Shown piece after piece: positions 1 through 6,192 of a stretch of 9,768 nucleotides of DNA (its first letter is position 1; the number at the start of each line of letters is the position of its first letter). Location: the NCBI GenBank assembly GCA_005239795.1, contig SBBH01000150.1, positions 1 through 9,768 of the forward strand, written 5' to 3'. The position numbers were made by a program, and so were the translations under genes. Under the pieces are notes generated by a model, which ran no database searches, was not told where the DNA came from, and saw only the letters and a list, made by a program, of their open reading frames with translations. The DNA is from Planctomycetales bacterium (lineage in GTDB: Bacteria > Planctomycetota > SBBH01).

Positions 1-89
1 AGGGGGCGTGGTCGGGGAACGAGCTTACAGAGGGCTACAACCTTTAGTCCGAAGGGCCTGGAGCGGGTTGAATCACATGTGGAATCAAT

Positions 90-252
90 GGAGGCGGTCG
101 AGTGTGGGGGGCGGGTCCGGCCCGTCCTCCGGTTCGGTTGCTCCTGCGAGCAGGACGTGGAGATAGTGGGCGCCTCGGAAGATCTTCCCGAGGAGTCCCC
201 GAGTGGTTCGACTCGGAAGTCGTGAGGCAGATCGACATACTCGAAGGCCTCC
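90..252 (+). ncRNA. Candidate structured RNA or 5' leader, family unknown
   Basis: No convincing protein is encoded in positions 1-314. Bases 90-106 can pair with 236-252 over 17 positions with only two mismatches and one G-U. Inside this closing stem lie four local hairpins: about 108-126 (GC-rich, 7 bp), 142-155 (TCCTG/CAGGA around CGAG), 173-193 (CCTCGG/CCGAGG) and 199-216 (CCGAGT/ACTCGG around GGTTCG). A branched fold of about 160 nt ending some 60 nt before nrdR could be a small RNA gene or a leader element. I looked for hallmarks of RNase P RNA, tmRNA, 4.5S/SRP RNA and common riboswitches and found none. GC-rich DNA gives spurious hairpins, and the strand is assumed from the downstream gene, so confidence is low. 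Confidence 0.3.
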
Positions 253-314
253 CAGGTCCTGCCTGAATCTGGTCCAGCCGTTTTCCGATCTAACCGATAG
301 TCAGAAGACGAGTC

Positions 315-785
315 ATGAGATGTCCGTATTGCAAGGCGGATGACGACCGCGTGATCGATTCGCGTTCGGTGGAGGGGGGGGCGGCCATCCGCCGCCGCCG
401 CGCGTGCGGAAAATGCGAGCGCCGCTACACGACCTACGAGCGGTTCGAACAGTCTTCCCTGCGCGTCGTCAAGAAGGATGGGACGCGCGTCCCATTCGAC
501 CGGCAGAAGATCCGTTCAGGCCTTCTCAAGGCCTTTGAGAAGCGGCCGGTCTCTTCCGAAGAGGTCGAAGCGACCGTGGTGAGGATCGAGCAGGAGATCG
601 CGCGGCGCTACGACAAGGAGGTCCCCACCCGCGCCATCGGGGAGCTTGTCATGAAGGAGCTCAAGAAACGCGACGCCGTCGCCTATGTCCGCTTCGCGTC
701 GGTCTACCGGGAATTCAAGGACATCGGGGACTTCGTGGAGGAGATCCGCGGAATGCCAAAAATGCCCAAGAGGAGACGCTCATGA
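315..785 (+). CDS. nrdR: Transcriptional repressor NrdR
   Basis: NrdR is a cytoplasmic nucleotide-sensing repressor that binds NrdR boxes upstream of ribonucleotide reductase genes and shuts them off when dATP is ample. The 156-residue length is normal for the family. The N-terminal zinc ribbon is complete: Cys3 and Cys6 (CPYC), Cys31 and Cys34 (CGKC), with the family hallmarks VIDSR, IRRRR and RYTTYERFE between and after them. Residues about 50-144 form the ATP-cone, starting at VVKKDGTRVPFDRQKI. The ATG at 315 is chosen because the conserved MRCPYC begins there; the Shine-Dalgarno is weak. Its stop overlaps the smc start (ATGA, 782-785), so the two are probably one operon. No NrdR box was recognised upstream, and no nrd gene is in the window. 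An 8-G run at 374-381 lies in codons 20-23. The basic tail KMPKRRRS is extra to the core fold. Confidence 0.96.
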   Translation: MRCPYCKADDDRVIDSRSVEGGAAIRRRRACGKCERRYTTYERFEQSSLRVVKKDGTRVPFDRQKIRSGLLKAFEKRPVSSEEVEATVVRIEQEIARRYDKEVPTRAIGELVMKELKKRDAVAYVRFASVYREFKDIGDFVEEIRGMPKMPKRRRS

Positions 786-3700
786 AGCTGGTTCGGGTCG
801 AGGCGAGCGGCTTCAAGTCGTTCGCAGACACCGTGACATTCGAACTGGGGGCGGGCGTCACCGCGTTCGTGGGCCCCAACGGCTGCGGCAAATCGAACGT
901 CGTCGACGCGATCCGCTGGGCGCTGGGTGAGCAGTCGGTCAAGGCCCTGCGCGGCAAGGAGATGGCCGATGTCATCTTCAACGGCTGTCAGGGGCGGCCC
1001 GCGAGCGGCTTGGCGGAGGTGACCCTGGTTTTCGACAACACGAGCGGTCGGCTCCCAATCCCCCAGGCCGAGGTGGCCGTCACGCGCCGGCTCTACCGGA
1101 GCGGCGAGTCGGAGTACCTCGTCAACAAGCAACCCTGCCGCCTGCGCGATATCCGGGAGCTGTTTCTAGACACCGGAATCGGTGTCGAGGCGTACTCGGT
1201 GATCGAGCAGGGGAAGGTGGACCTGCTGCTCCATGCCAACGCCCAGGAGCGCCGGCAGATTTTCGAGGAGGCGGCCGGGATCAGCCGCTACCGGGTGAAG
1301 TCCCGGCAAGCGGCCGCGCGCCTGGAGCGCGTGGACCAGAATCTCCTCAGGATCCGCGACCTTGTGTGGGAGATCGAGCGCCAGCTCCGCTCGATCAAGC
1401 GCCAGGCGGCGCGCGCCCGGCGCGCCCAGGAACTTCAAGAAGAATACCGGGCGGGGCGCCTGACGCTCGCGCTTCACCGGCGCGCCGGCTTGGCGGCTCT
1501 CCAGGCGGAGCTTTTAGGCCGCCAGATAAAAATCCAGGAGGAAGCCGCGGCCGCTGAGGCGCTGCGCGCCAAGTTCGATGGGATCCTTGCCGAGGCCGCC
1601 GCCCAGCGCGAGGAACTCGCGCGCAAGGTCCAGGAGGCCGCCGTTGACGTCGCCCGGAACGAATCGGAATGTCTGTCGCTTTCGGAGGCGACCCGCGCCC
1701 AGGCCGCGCGCGCCGATGATCTGGGCCGCGAGAAAACCGCGGCGCTTCGGGAGGCTCAAGGAGCCCGGGCCCGCGGAGAAGCCGCCCGCGCGCGCGCCCA
1801 AGCTGCCGAAGGGGACGTGGCGTTGCTCGCCCAGGCTCTCGCGCACCAGGAAGAAGAGACCCGGAAACTCGAGGCCCAGGCCGCGGGGCTCCGCCTTGAG
1901 GTCGAAGCGGCGATCACCGCCGTTGAAGCCCACCGGGCCGACCGGATGGAGGCGATGCGCGGGCGGATCGCGCTCGAGGCGGAGCGCGCCGCCTGCCGGC
2001 GAGAGGAAGAGCTTTTGGCCGCGCGCGCGGCGCGCCTGGCCCAAAAGGCCCACGAGATCGAAGCAGAGATTCCCGCCGCCCAGGCGCGTGTTCAGAGCGC
2101 CTGCGCACGCCTGGCGGAACTTGTGGCGGAAAAACAGCGCGCCAGTGCTAAGACCGTCTATTATCGGGGGGAGCTTGCCTCAAGGCTGGCCGAGGACGCC
2201 GAGAAGCGCGCCGAGGTGGAGATCCTGCGGTATCGTCTGGCGAACGCCGAATCCGCCCAGGAGCGCGTCAAAGGGGGAGCGGGAGGTTTTGATCCGGGAG
2301 GGGCCGGCGCTCAAGGATCCCTCGGGCGCGTCCGGGATTTCATCCATGCCTCGGTCGGGACCTTTCATGCGGTCGAATCGGCCTTGGGGGAGCACGCCGG
2401 CGACTGGGTGGTGAAAGACCTTTCCGGGGCCCTGCAGGTGGTGGACCGCGCCAGCCGTAGGCATGGGTCCGAGATGGGGGTGTTCCCGATCGACCGGGCG
2501 ATCCAGCGCAAGGGGAGCGGCACCTGGGAGGATTCCCCGGGCTTCTTGGGGAGGGCGGTGGATCTCGTGGAGGCTGATCCCGGGATCCGGCCTGTGGTGG
2601 AGGCGCTCCTTTCAGGGACGCTCATCGTTGAGGACCGCGCCGCGGCCTTGGCGTGCCTGTCGCGCGGCGGGGATTTCGACTGCATCGTCACTTTGGCCGG
2701 GGAGGTGTTCGACGCTTGCGGGGCGATCCGCTACCGAAGCGAAAGCCGGATTCCCTCGGGGGCGGCTTCCGAGAGGGTCTCGCGCCGGCGCCTGGAAGAG
2801 GAAGTCATGCGGGTTTCCTCGGCGATCGAACAGCTCGAGGCCCGCAGGGCCGAGGTCCGCGCCAAACGGGAGGAGGCCCAGAGGATCCTGGAGGAGGTGG
2901 ACCGCCTGTCGGCAGAGCTTGACCGGCAGATCCAGGAGGCGCGCGGGATGTGCGACCAGGAGACGGCCCAGTTTGAGCGGATCGTCCGCGAGCGGGACTT
3001 GGCGCGCGGGGAATCCGAGGCGATCGAACAGGAAAAAGCGGCCGCCGCCGCCCGGGCTCAAGAGGTGAGCACGAAAATCGAAGGCTTGGCGCCCGAGGCC
3101 ACCAGTCCAGAAGACTCCGCGGCGGGGCCTGCCGAGGCCGCCGAGAATCTCGCGGCGTTCCAGAACTGGAAAGCCTGCGAGGAGCGCTTGACGGCCTCCC
3201 GCGCGGCGCTAGAGGAGGCCAAGGCCCGACTGGTCCAGCGCCGTCAAGCGGCGCAGGCGGCCTCTCAGGAAGCTGCGCAGTGCGACGCCGAGGCCTGGCG
3301 TTTGGCGCAGTCGGCTGGCGCCCTGGAAGAGCGCCAGGCCAAGGACGACGCCGAAGCTCTCGCGCGGGAGAAGCGCTCGGAGGAAATCGAGAAGGCCCTT
3401 GGTTTTTCGCGCCAGGCGGCCCGCGAGGCCGGGGAGGCGCTTGAGCGCGTTCGCCAGGACATCGCCGGCTGGGAGCAGGAGCGCGCCGAGGCGCGCCGCA
3501 AGGAAGAGGGCGCCGCCGCCGCGGCGAATGCCGCCCGGATGGAGGAGCGGGAAGCGGCGCTCAAGCTCGCGGCCGAGGAGGAGCGCGCCCGCGAGGAGCT
3601 CCAGATCGATCTCACCCAGGCCGCGGCGGGGTACGCCGACGAGGCGCGCGACTGGGACGCCTTGGCCCGGCGCCTGGAGGAATTGCGCGGGGAGCTCGCG

Positions 3701-4312
3701 CGCACGGGGGGCGTGGATCTCGAGGCGCTTTCGGAAGAAGCGGAGCTGACGCGCCGCCATGGTTTTCTCGCGGCCCAGGAAGCGGACCTCACGCGCGCCC
3801 GGGAAGGGCTGGCGGATCTCATTCGCCGGATGAACCGCACCAGCCGCGAGCGCTTCACGGAGACCTTCGAGCGGATCCGCGGAAATTTCCAGGAGGCGTT
3901 CCGAAAGCTCTTCGGCGGCGGCAAGGCCGACATTAAGCTTGATGAGGAGGCCGACATCCTCGAGGCGGGGATCGAGATCATCGCGCGCCCGCCGGGAAAG
4001 GAGCCGCGTTCGATCAGCCTGCTCTCCGGAGGCGAGAAATCGATGACCGCGGTGGCTCTGCTTTTCGCGGTTTTCCAGTCGCGGCCGAGCCCCTTCTGCA
4101 TCCTGGACGAGGCGGACGCGGCCCTGGACGAAACGAACATCGACCGATTCGTGGGGATCGTCAGAGAGTTCCTCGTCCACAGCCAGTTCCTGGTGATCAC
4201 GCACAATAAGCGCACCATGCGGATCGCCGACCGACTCTACGGCCTCACCCAACAAGTGCCGGGGATTTCTATCCCGGTCACGCTCGCCTTCGAGGAAATC
4301 GAAAAGAATTGA
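782..4312 (+). CDS. smc: Chromosome segregation protein SMC
   Basis: This is the ATPase core of bacterial condensin, which dimerises and normally works with ScpA and ScpB to extrude DNA loops on the nucleoid. Length is 1176 residues, typical for the family. The N-terminal head has Walker A GPNGCGKS at 31-38 and the EEAAGISRYR stretch after VIEQGKVD. A long Ala/Glu/Arg-rich coiled coil runs from about residue 165 to 505. The hinge is about 512-660, beginning GSLGRVRDFI after a glycine-rich linker. A second coiled coil returns to about 1000. The C-terminal head has the ABC signature LLSGGEKS at 1080-1087 and Walker B CILDEAD with Asp1109 and Glu1110, followed by ALDETN (D-loop) and ITHNKRTM (switch His). 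All ATPase motifs are intact. The start overlaps the nrdR stop, with AGGAGA just upstream as ribosome site. No scpA or scpB is nearby. Confidence 0.97.
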   Translation: MKLVRVEASGFKSFADTVTFELGAGVTAFVGPNGCGKSNVVDAIRWALGEQSVKALRGKEMADVIFNGCQGRPASGLAEVTLVFDNTSGRLPIPQAEVAVTRRLYRSGESEYLVNKQPCRLRDIRELFLDTGIGVEAYSVIEQGKVDLLLHANAQERRQIFEEAAGISRYRVKSRQAAARLERVDQNLLRIRDLVWEIERQLRSIKRQAARARRAQELQEEYRAGRLTLALHRRAGLAALQAELLGRQIKIQEEAAAAEALRAKFDGILAEAAAQREELARKVQEAAVDVARNESECLSLSEATRAQAARADDLGREKTAALREAQGARARGEAARARAQAAEGDVALLAQALAHQEEETRKLEAQAAGLRLEVEAAITAVEAHRADRMEAMRGRIALEAERAACRREEELLAARAARLAQKAHEIEAEIPAAQARVQSACARLAELVAEKQRASAKTVYYRGELASRLAEDAEKRAEVEILRYRLANAESAQERVKGGAGGFDPGGAGAQGSLGRVRDFIHASVGTFHAVESALGEHAGDWVVKDLSGALQVVDRASRRHGSEMGVFPIDRAIQRKGSGTWEDSPGFLGRAVDLVEADPGIRPVVEALLSGTLIVEDRAAALACLSRGGDFDCIVTLAGEVFDACGAIRYRSESRIPSGAASERVSRRRLEEEVMRVSSAIEQLEARRAEVRAKREEAQRILEEVDRLSAELDRQIQEARGMCDQETAQFERIVRERDLARGESEAIEQEKAAAAARAQEVSTKIEGLAPEATSPEDSAAGPAEAAENLAAFQNWKACEERLTASRAALEEAKARLVQRRQAAQAASQEAAQCDAEAWRLAQSAGALEERQAKDDAEALAREKRSEEIEKALGFSRQAAREAGEALERVRQDIAGWEQERAEARRKEEGAAAAANAARMEEREAALKLAAEEERAREELQIDLTQAAAGYADEARDWDALARRLEELRGELARTGGVDLEALSEEAELTRRHGFLAAQEADLTRAREGLADLIRRMNRTSRERFTETFERIRGNFQEAFRKLFGGGKADIKLDEEADILEAGIEIIARPPGKEPRSISLLSGGEKSMTAVALLFAVFQSRPSPFCILDEADAALDETNIDRFVGIVREFLVHSQFLVITHNKRTMRIADRLYGLTQQVPGISIPVTLAFEEIEKN

Positions 4313-4324
4313 GCGGCGCCCCGT

Positions 4325-4353
4325 TTGCGGGTTCCCCGGGGGTGGGATAAAAT
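4325..4353 (+). promoter_or_regulatory. Candidate sigma70-type promoter for the prepilin pair
   Basis: A -10 hexamer TAAAAT (4348-4353, 5 of 6 to consensus) lies 17 bases after TTGCGG (4325-4330, 3 of 6). The expected start site near 4360 would leave a leader of about 35 bases before the ATG at 4396. The ribosome site there is a strong GAAGGGGGG (4384-4391), four bases before the ATG. No convincing rho-independent terminator was seen between smc and this promoter; CCCG/CGGG at 4320-4331 is only a 4-bp hairpin with no T-tract. Confidence 0.4.
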
Positions 4354-4395
4354 GCCGCGGGCTTGCTGTTATCCTCTTTTTTGAAGGGGGGTTGC

Positions 4396-5085
4396 ATGCG
4401 TCCATTGAATCAGGCGAGCCAGGCAAGAGGGAAAGTGAAAACCACCCGAAGCGCCTTCACGCTGGTTGAGCTTCTGGTGGTCGTCGCCGTGATCGGCCTC
4501 TTGATCGCGATCCTTTTTCCGACATTGACAAAAGTGGGAGAAACCGCCCGGATCGCTTCTTGCAAGACTCTCTTGAGGGGGATCGAAGGAGCGCTCACCG
4601 CCTACCAGGGGGATGAGGGGCGTTATCCGGAGGACGAAATCTCCAATTGGGGCGCGGTCAGCGGCTATCCTGCCGACCCCAGTGCCACCCAGTCATTCAT
4701 CTACACGCTCATGCATGGAAGGACCGTCTACTTTAACGCTAAAGACGAGGAACTTGTGGACTCGACCGCCAACGGCACCATCGATCGCTCCGACCCAAAA
4801 ATCGGCGTCAAGGATCCTTGGTGGGATGCGGCAAGTCCGAACGAGCATGTGATCCTGTATATCGTTGCCCCGCACTCGAAAGGGCGCTCCGATTATTTCA
4901 ATTTTCCGGGCGGTCGCGTCGGCCTGTATAACCTCTGGGGACCCGGCCCTGACGGCAAATGCGACAGTTGCGCCACCTCCGCGGGATTTTTGAAGTGGCA
5001 CGTCGACGGAGGAGCTTCGACCTCCACTGCCTACGGTGGAGACCACCTTGGCGGCGACACCGATCCGAAAGACGACATCCAATGA
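4396..5085 (+). CDS. GspG-like prepilin (type II secretion / type IV pilus pseudopilin), first of a pair
   Basis: A 229-residue secreted pilin-class protein. After a basic 20-residue leader comes the class III prepilin signal SA|FTLVELLVVV, with Phe21 as mature residue 1 and Glu25 as the invariant Glu5, then a hydrophobic helix to about residue 43. The residue before the cut is Ala20 rather than the usual Gly. The mature part has the alpha-helix RIASCKTLLRGIEGALTAYQ and GRYPED, as in GspG. The C-terminal loop YNLWGPGPDG (178-187) and the closing DPKDDI correspond to the calcium-binding end of major pseudopilins. Cys189 and Cys192 form a CxxC inside that loop. A TTG at 4363 is in frame, but the ATG at 4396 has the strong ribosome site. 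The stop overlaps the next start (ATGA), so the pair is probably co-translated. A housekeeping pilus role and a secretion pseudopilin role cannot be separated from sequence alone. Confidence 0.85.
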   Translation: MRPLNQASQARGKVKTTRSAFTLVELLVVVAVIGLLIAILFPTLTKVGETARIASCKTLLRGIEGALTAYQGDEGRYPEDEISNWGAVSGYPADPSATQSFIYTLMHGRTVYFNAKDEELVDSTANGTIDRSDPKIGVKDPWWDAASPNEHVILYIVAPHSKGRSDYFNFPGGRVGLYNLWGPGPDGKCDSCATSAGFLKWHVDGGASTSTAYGGDHLGGDTDPKDDIQ

Positions 5086-5684
5086 GACACCGCTCCACGC
5101 TCCTTCGCGCTTTTACCCTCATTGAGCTTCTCGTGGTGATCACCGTCATCGGGATCCTGGTCGGGCTCCTGATGACGGTGATTCACAGTGCCAGGTTGCA
5201 AGGACAGATCGTCGAGACGCGAGGGCTCCTCACGACCTTGGAGCAGGCGATGGCCCGCTACAAACAGGACTGCGGAGTGTACCCCGAGAACTTTGAGTCC
5301 AACGTGAAGCCGTCGTTCCTTTATTACCTTCTGGAAACCGGCATGGGCGCCCCCTATATCGACAAGAGCCAGTTGACGATCGAGTCCGGGGCGGCCACTG
5401 TTACGGCCGATCTTCTTGACGTGTGGGGGAACAAATTGAAGTACTACCGCGCGCCGATCGTGGGGCCTAGCGGGGTCGTTTCTTCCGATCAGAGGTTCGA
5501 ATTCTTTAACACCACGGCGGCCCTCAAGACGGCGCTTGACGCCTTTCCGGGGAACAAGCAATCGTTTAACCTCTGGTCGACGGGGCCGGACGGCGTCGAC
5601 GACAGCTCCGACACGGCCGCGAACAAAGGCGGCGACCCGGAGGGACAGACCGGCGACGACATTGTGAACTGGCTCTCCAAATAA
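5082..5684 (+). CDS. GspG-like prepilin, second of a pair
   Basis: A 200-residue prepilin. The leader is short (10 residues, MRHRSTLLRA) and is followed by FTLIELLVVITVIGILVGLL, so Phe11 is mature residue 1 and Glu15 is Glu5; again Ala, not Gly, precedes the cut. GspG-like landmarks follow in order: YKQDCGVYPE (60-69), LLDVWGNKLKYYRAP (111-125, matching the DPWGNPYxY region), FNLWSTGPDG (162-171) and GDDIVNW (191-197). Together these suggest the calcium-stabilised C-terminus of a major pseudopilin, so this member is closer to classic GspG than its partner. Start at the ATG overlapping the upstream stop; an earlier in-frame ATG (4959) would begin deep inside the first gene. Ribosome loading is probably by coupling, as only a weak GAAAGACGA precedes the ATG. 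No gspE, gspF, gspO or pilus ATPase gene is in the window. Confidence 0.85.
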   Translation: MRHRSTLLRAFTLIELLVVITVIGILVGLLMTVIHSARLQGQIVETRGLLTTLEQAMARYKQDCGVYPENFESNVKPSFLYYLLETGMGAPYIDKSQLTIESGAATVTADLLDVWGNKLKYYRAPIVGPSGVVSSDQRFEFFNTTAALKTALDAFPGNKQSFNLWSTGPDGVDDSSDTAANKGGDPEGQTGDDIVNWLSK

Positions 5685-5695
5685 AATCGTCCTCT

Positions 5696-5754
5696 CTGGT
5701 GTTTGTGCGTTTTGGCGTTTGTTTGGAGTTTGGTATTTGGAATTTGGTGTTTTG
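5696..5754. repeat. GT-rich heptad element, copy 1
   Basis: Between the prepilin stop and the convergent gene end lies a run of near-tandem 7-mers of form TTTGGNN. Units are TTTGGCG (5711-5717), then after a 4-base partial unit TTTGGAG (5722), TTTGGTA (5729), TTTGGAA (5736) and TTTGGTG (5743-5749), ending TTTTG. It begins with TGGTGTTTGT. The block shares an exact 15-mer (5720-5734) and its opening 10-mer with a second copy at 7216-7246. Strand composition is extreme: almost only T and G on the plus strand. It could act as a U-rich 3' end in one direction, or be a dispersed intergenic repeat. Confidence 0.7.
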
Positions 5755-5795
5755 AAAGCACCAACAACGGTCTGTACAGAAATCGGAAGATCTTT

Positions 5796-6074
5796 TTAAA
5801 GGGGGGGCGTGCTTTCGCCAAGGTCCGGCGTGTGCGCTTTCTTGATGGTGTCGATGAGCTTGCGCTTCTTCTCGGTCTGATAGTATTTCAAAATCTGGAT
5901 CATCTCTTCTGAGGAGAGGAATCCCGCCTCGAGCATGATGATCCCCAGGAGCCGGTGGGGGGCCTTGCGCGCGTCCTCGTCCTTTTGGATCTCCAGTGCC
6001 TGCTTGACCTGGGCCTGGGTCACAAAACCCATCTCCACTGCGATCTGACCGAATGGTTTTCGTTTCGGCTTCAT
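5796..6074 (-). CDS. Small stand-alone protein with two GspE/MshE N-terminal-like (MshEN) motifs
   Basis: A 92-residue soluble protein. Two copies of the motif seen in the N-terminal domain of GspE/PilB/MshE ATPases are visible: PFGQIAVEMGFVTQAQVKQA followed by LEIQ (residues 7-30), and LLGIIMLEAGFLSSEEMIQI followed by LKYYQ (42-66). A basic tail KKRKLIDTIKKAH follows. In MshE such paired motifs bind c-di-GMP, but the Arg that starts the canonical RLG is displaced here (KPFG and RLLG), so binding is uncertain. No ATPase domain is attached. I prefer the ATG at 6074; a GTG at 6122 would add 16 residues, but it lies a few bases from a predicted -10, leaving no leader. No clear Shine-Dalgarno precedes either start. 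A 7-G run (5801-5807) encodes the last residues. It is divergent from the HEAT-repeat gene and convergent with the prepilins. Confidence 0.75.
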   Translation of the reverse strand: MKPKRKPFGQIAVEMGFVTQAQVKQALEIQKDEDARKAPHRLLGIIMLEAGFLSSEEMIQILKYYQTEKKRKLIDTIKKAHTPDLGESTPPL

Positions 6075-6108
6075 GGGTTTGAGCGGATCTATCTCTTCGA
6101 GTCCCGTT

Positions 6109-6160
6109 TTGAAGAAAACCACCGGGTGCGACTATACTGCGCTTGCCCGGAAACCGTCGA
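6109..6160. promoter_or_regulatory. Candidate bidirectional promoter with overlapping -10 hexamers
   Basis: The octamer ACTATACT at 6131-6138 reads as a -10 on both strands. On plus it is TATACT (6133-6138), 18 bases after TTGAAG (6109-6114), pointing to the HEAT-repeat gene at 6193. On minus it is TATAGT (6136-6131), 18 bases after TCGACG (6160-6155), pointing to the MshEN-like gene. Each -10 matches 5 of 6 and each -35 matches 4 of 6 consensus bases. If used, the two genes would be initiated from one melted region. Confidence 0.45.
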
Positions 6161-6192
6161 GAAAAATAAAAAATCCGGTACGATGTTCATCC

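Noticed and set aside
15..35. GAACGAGCTTACAGA resembles the 3' end of RNase P RNA
   Set aside because: The conserved upstream GGAAAGTCC core and the rest of the RNA are not visible, and the match is partial.
196..222. GGTTCGACTC looks like a tRNA T-arm
   Set aside because: The 6-bp stem and 6-base loop do not have T-arm geometry, and no acceptor, D or anticodon arm can be built around it.
44..238. Minus-strand 64-codon frame in the region before nrdR
   Set aside because: Pro/Arg-rich low-complexity translation with no start signal; the region is better described as structured non-coding DNA.
1578..2414. Plus-strand frame of 278 codons within smc
   Set aside because: It is an Arg/Pro/Ser-rich alternative frame of the coiled-coil region, typical of out-of-frame GC-rich DNA.
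3209..4426. Open frame of about 405 codons on the minus strand opposite the 3' part of smc
   Set aside because: It is the complement of a strongly conserved smc head and coiled coil in GC-rich DNA, where long antisense frames are common. It has no recognisable domain.
5801..5807. Seven-G run in the MshEN-like gene as a phase-variation switch
   Set aside because: It affects only the last few codons, so slippage would barely change the protein.
5489..5821. Minus-strand frame whose middle reads as a Gln/Asn/Lys-rich peptide (KHQIPNTKLQTN)
   Set aside because: The peptide is simply the translation of the heptad repeat on the opposite strand, and the frame runs into the prepilin gene.
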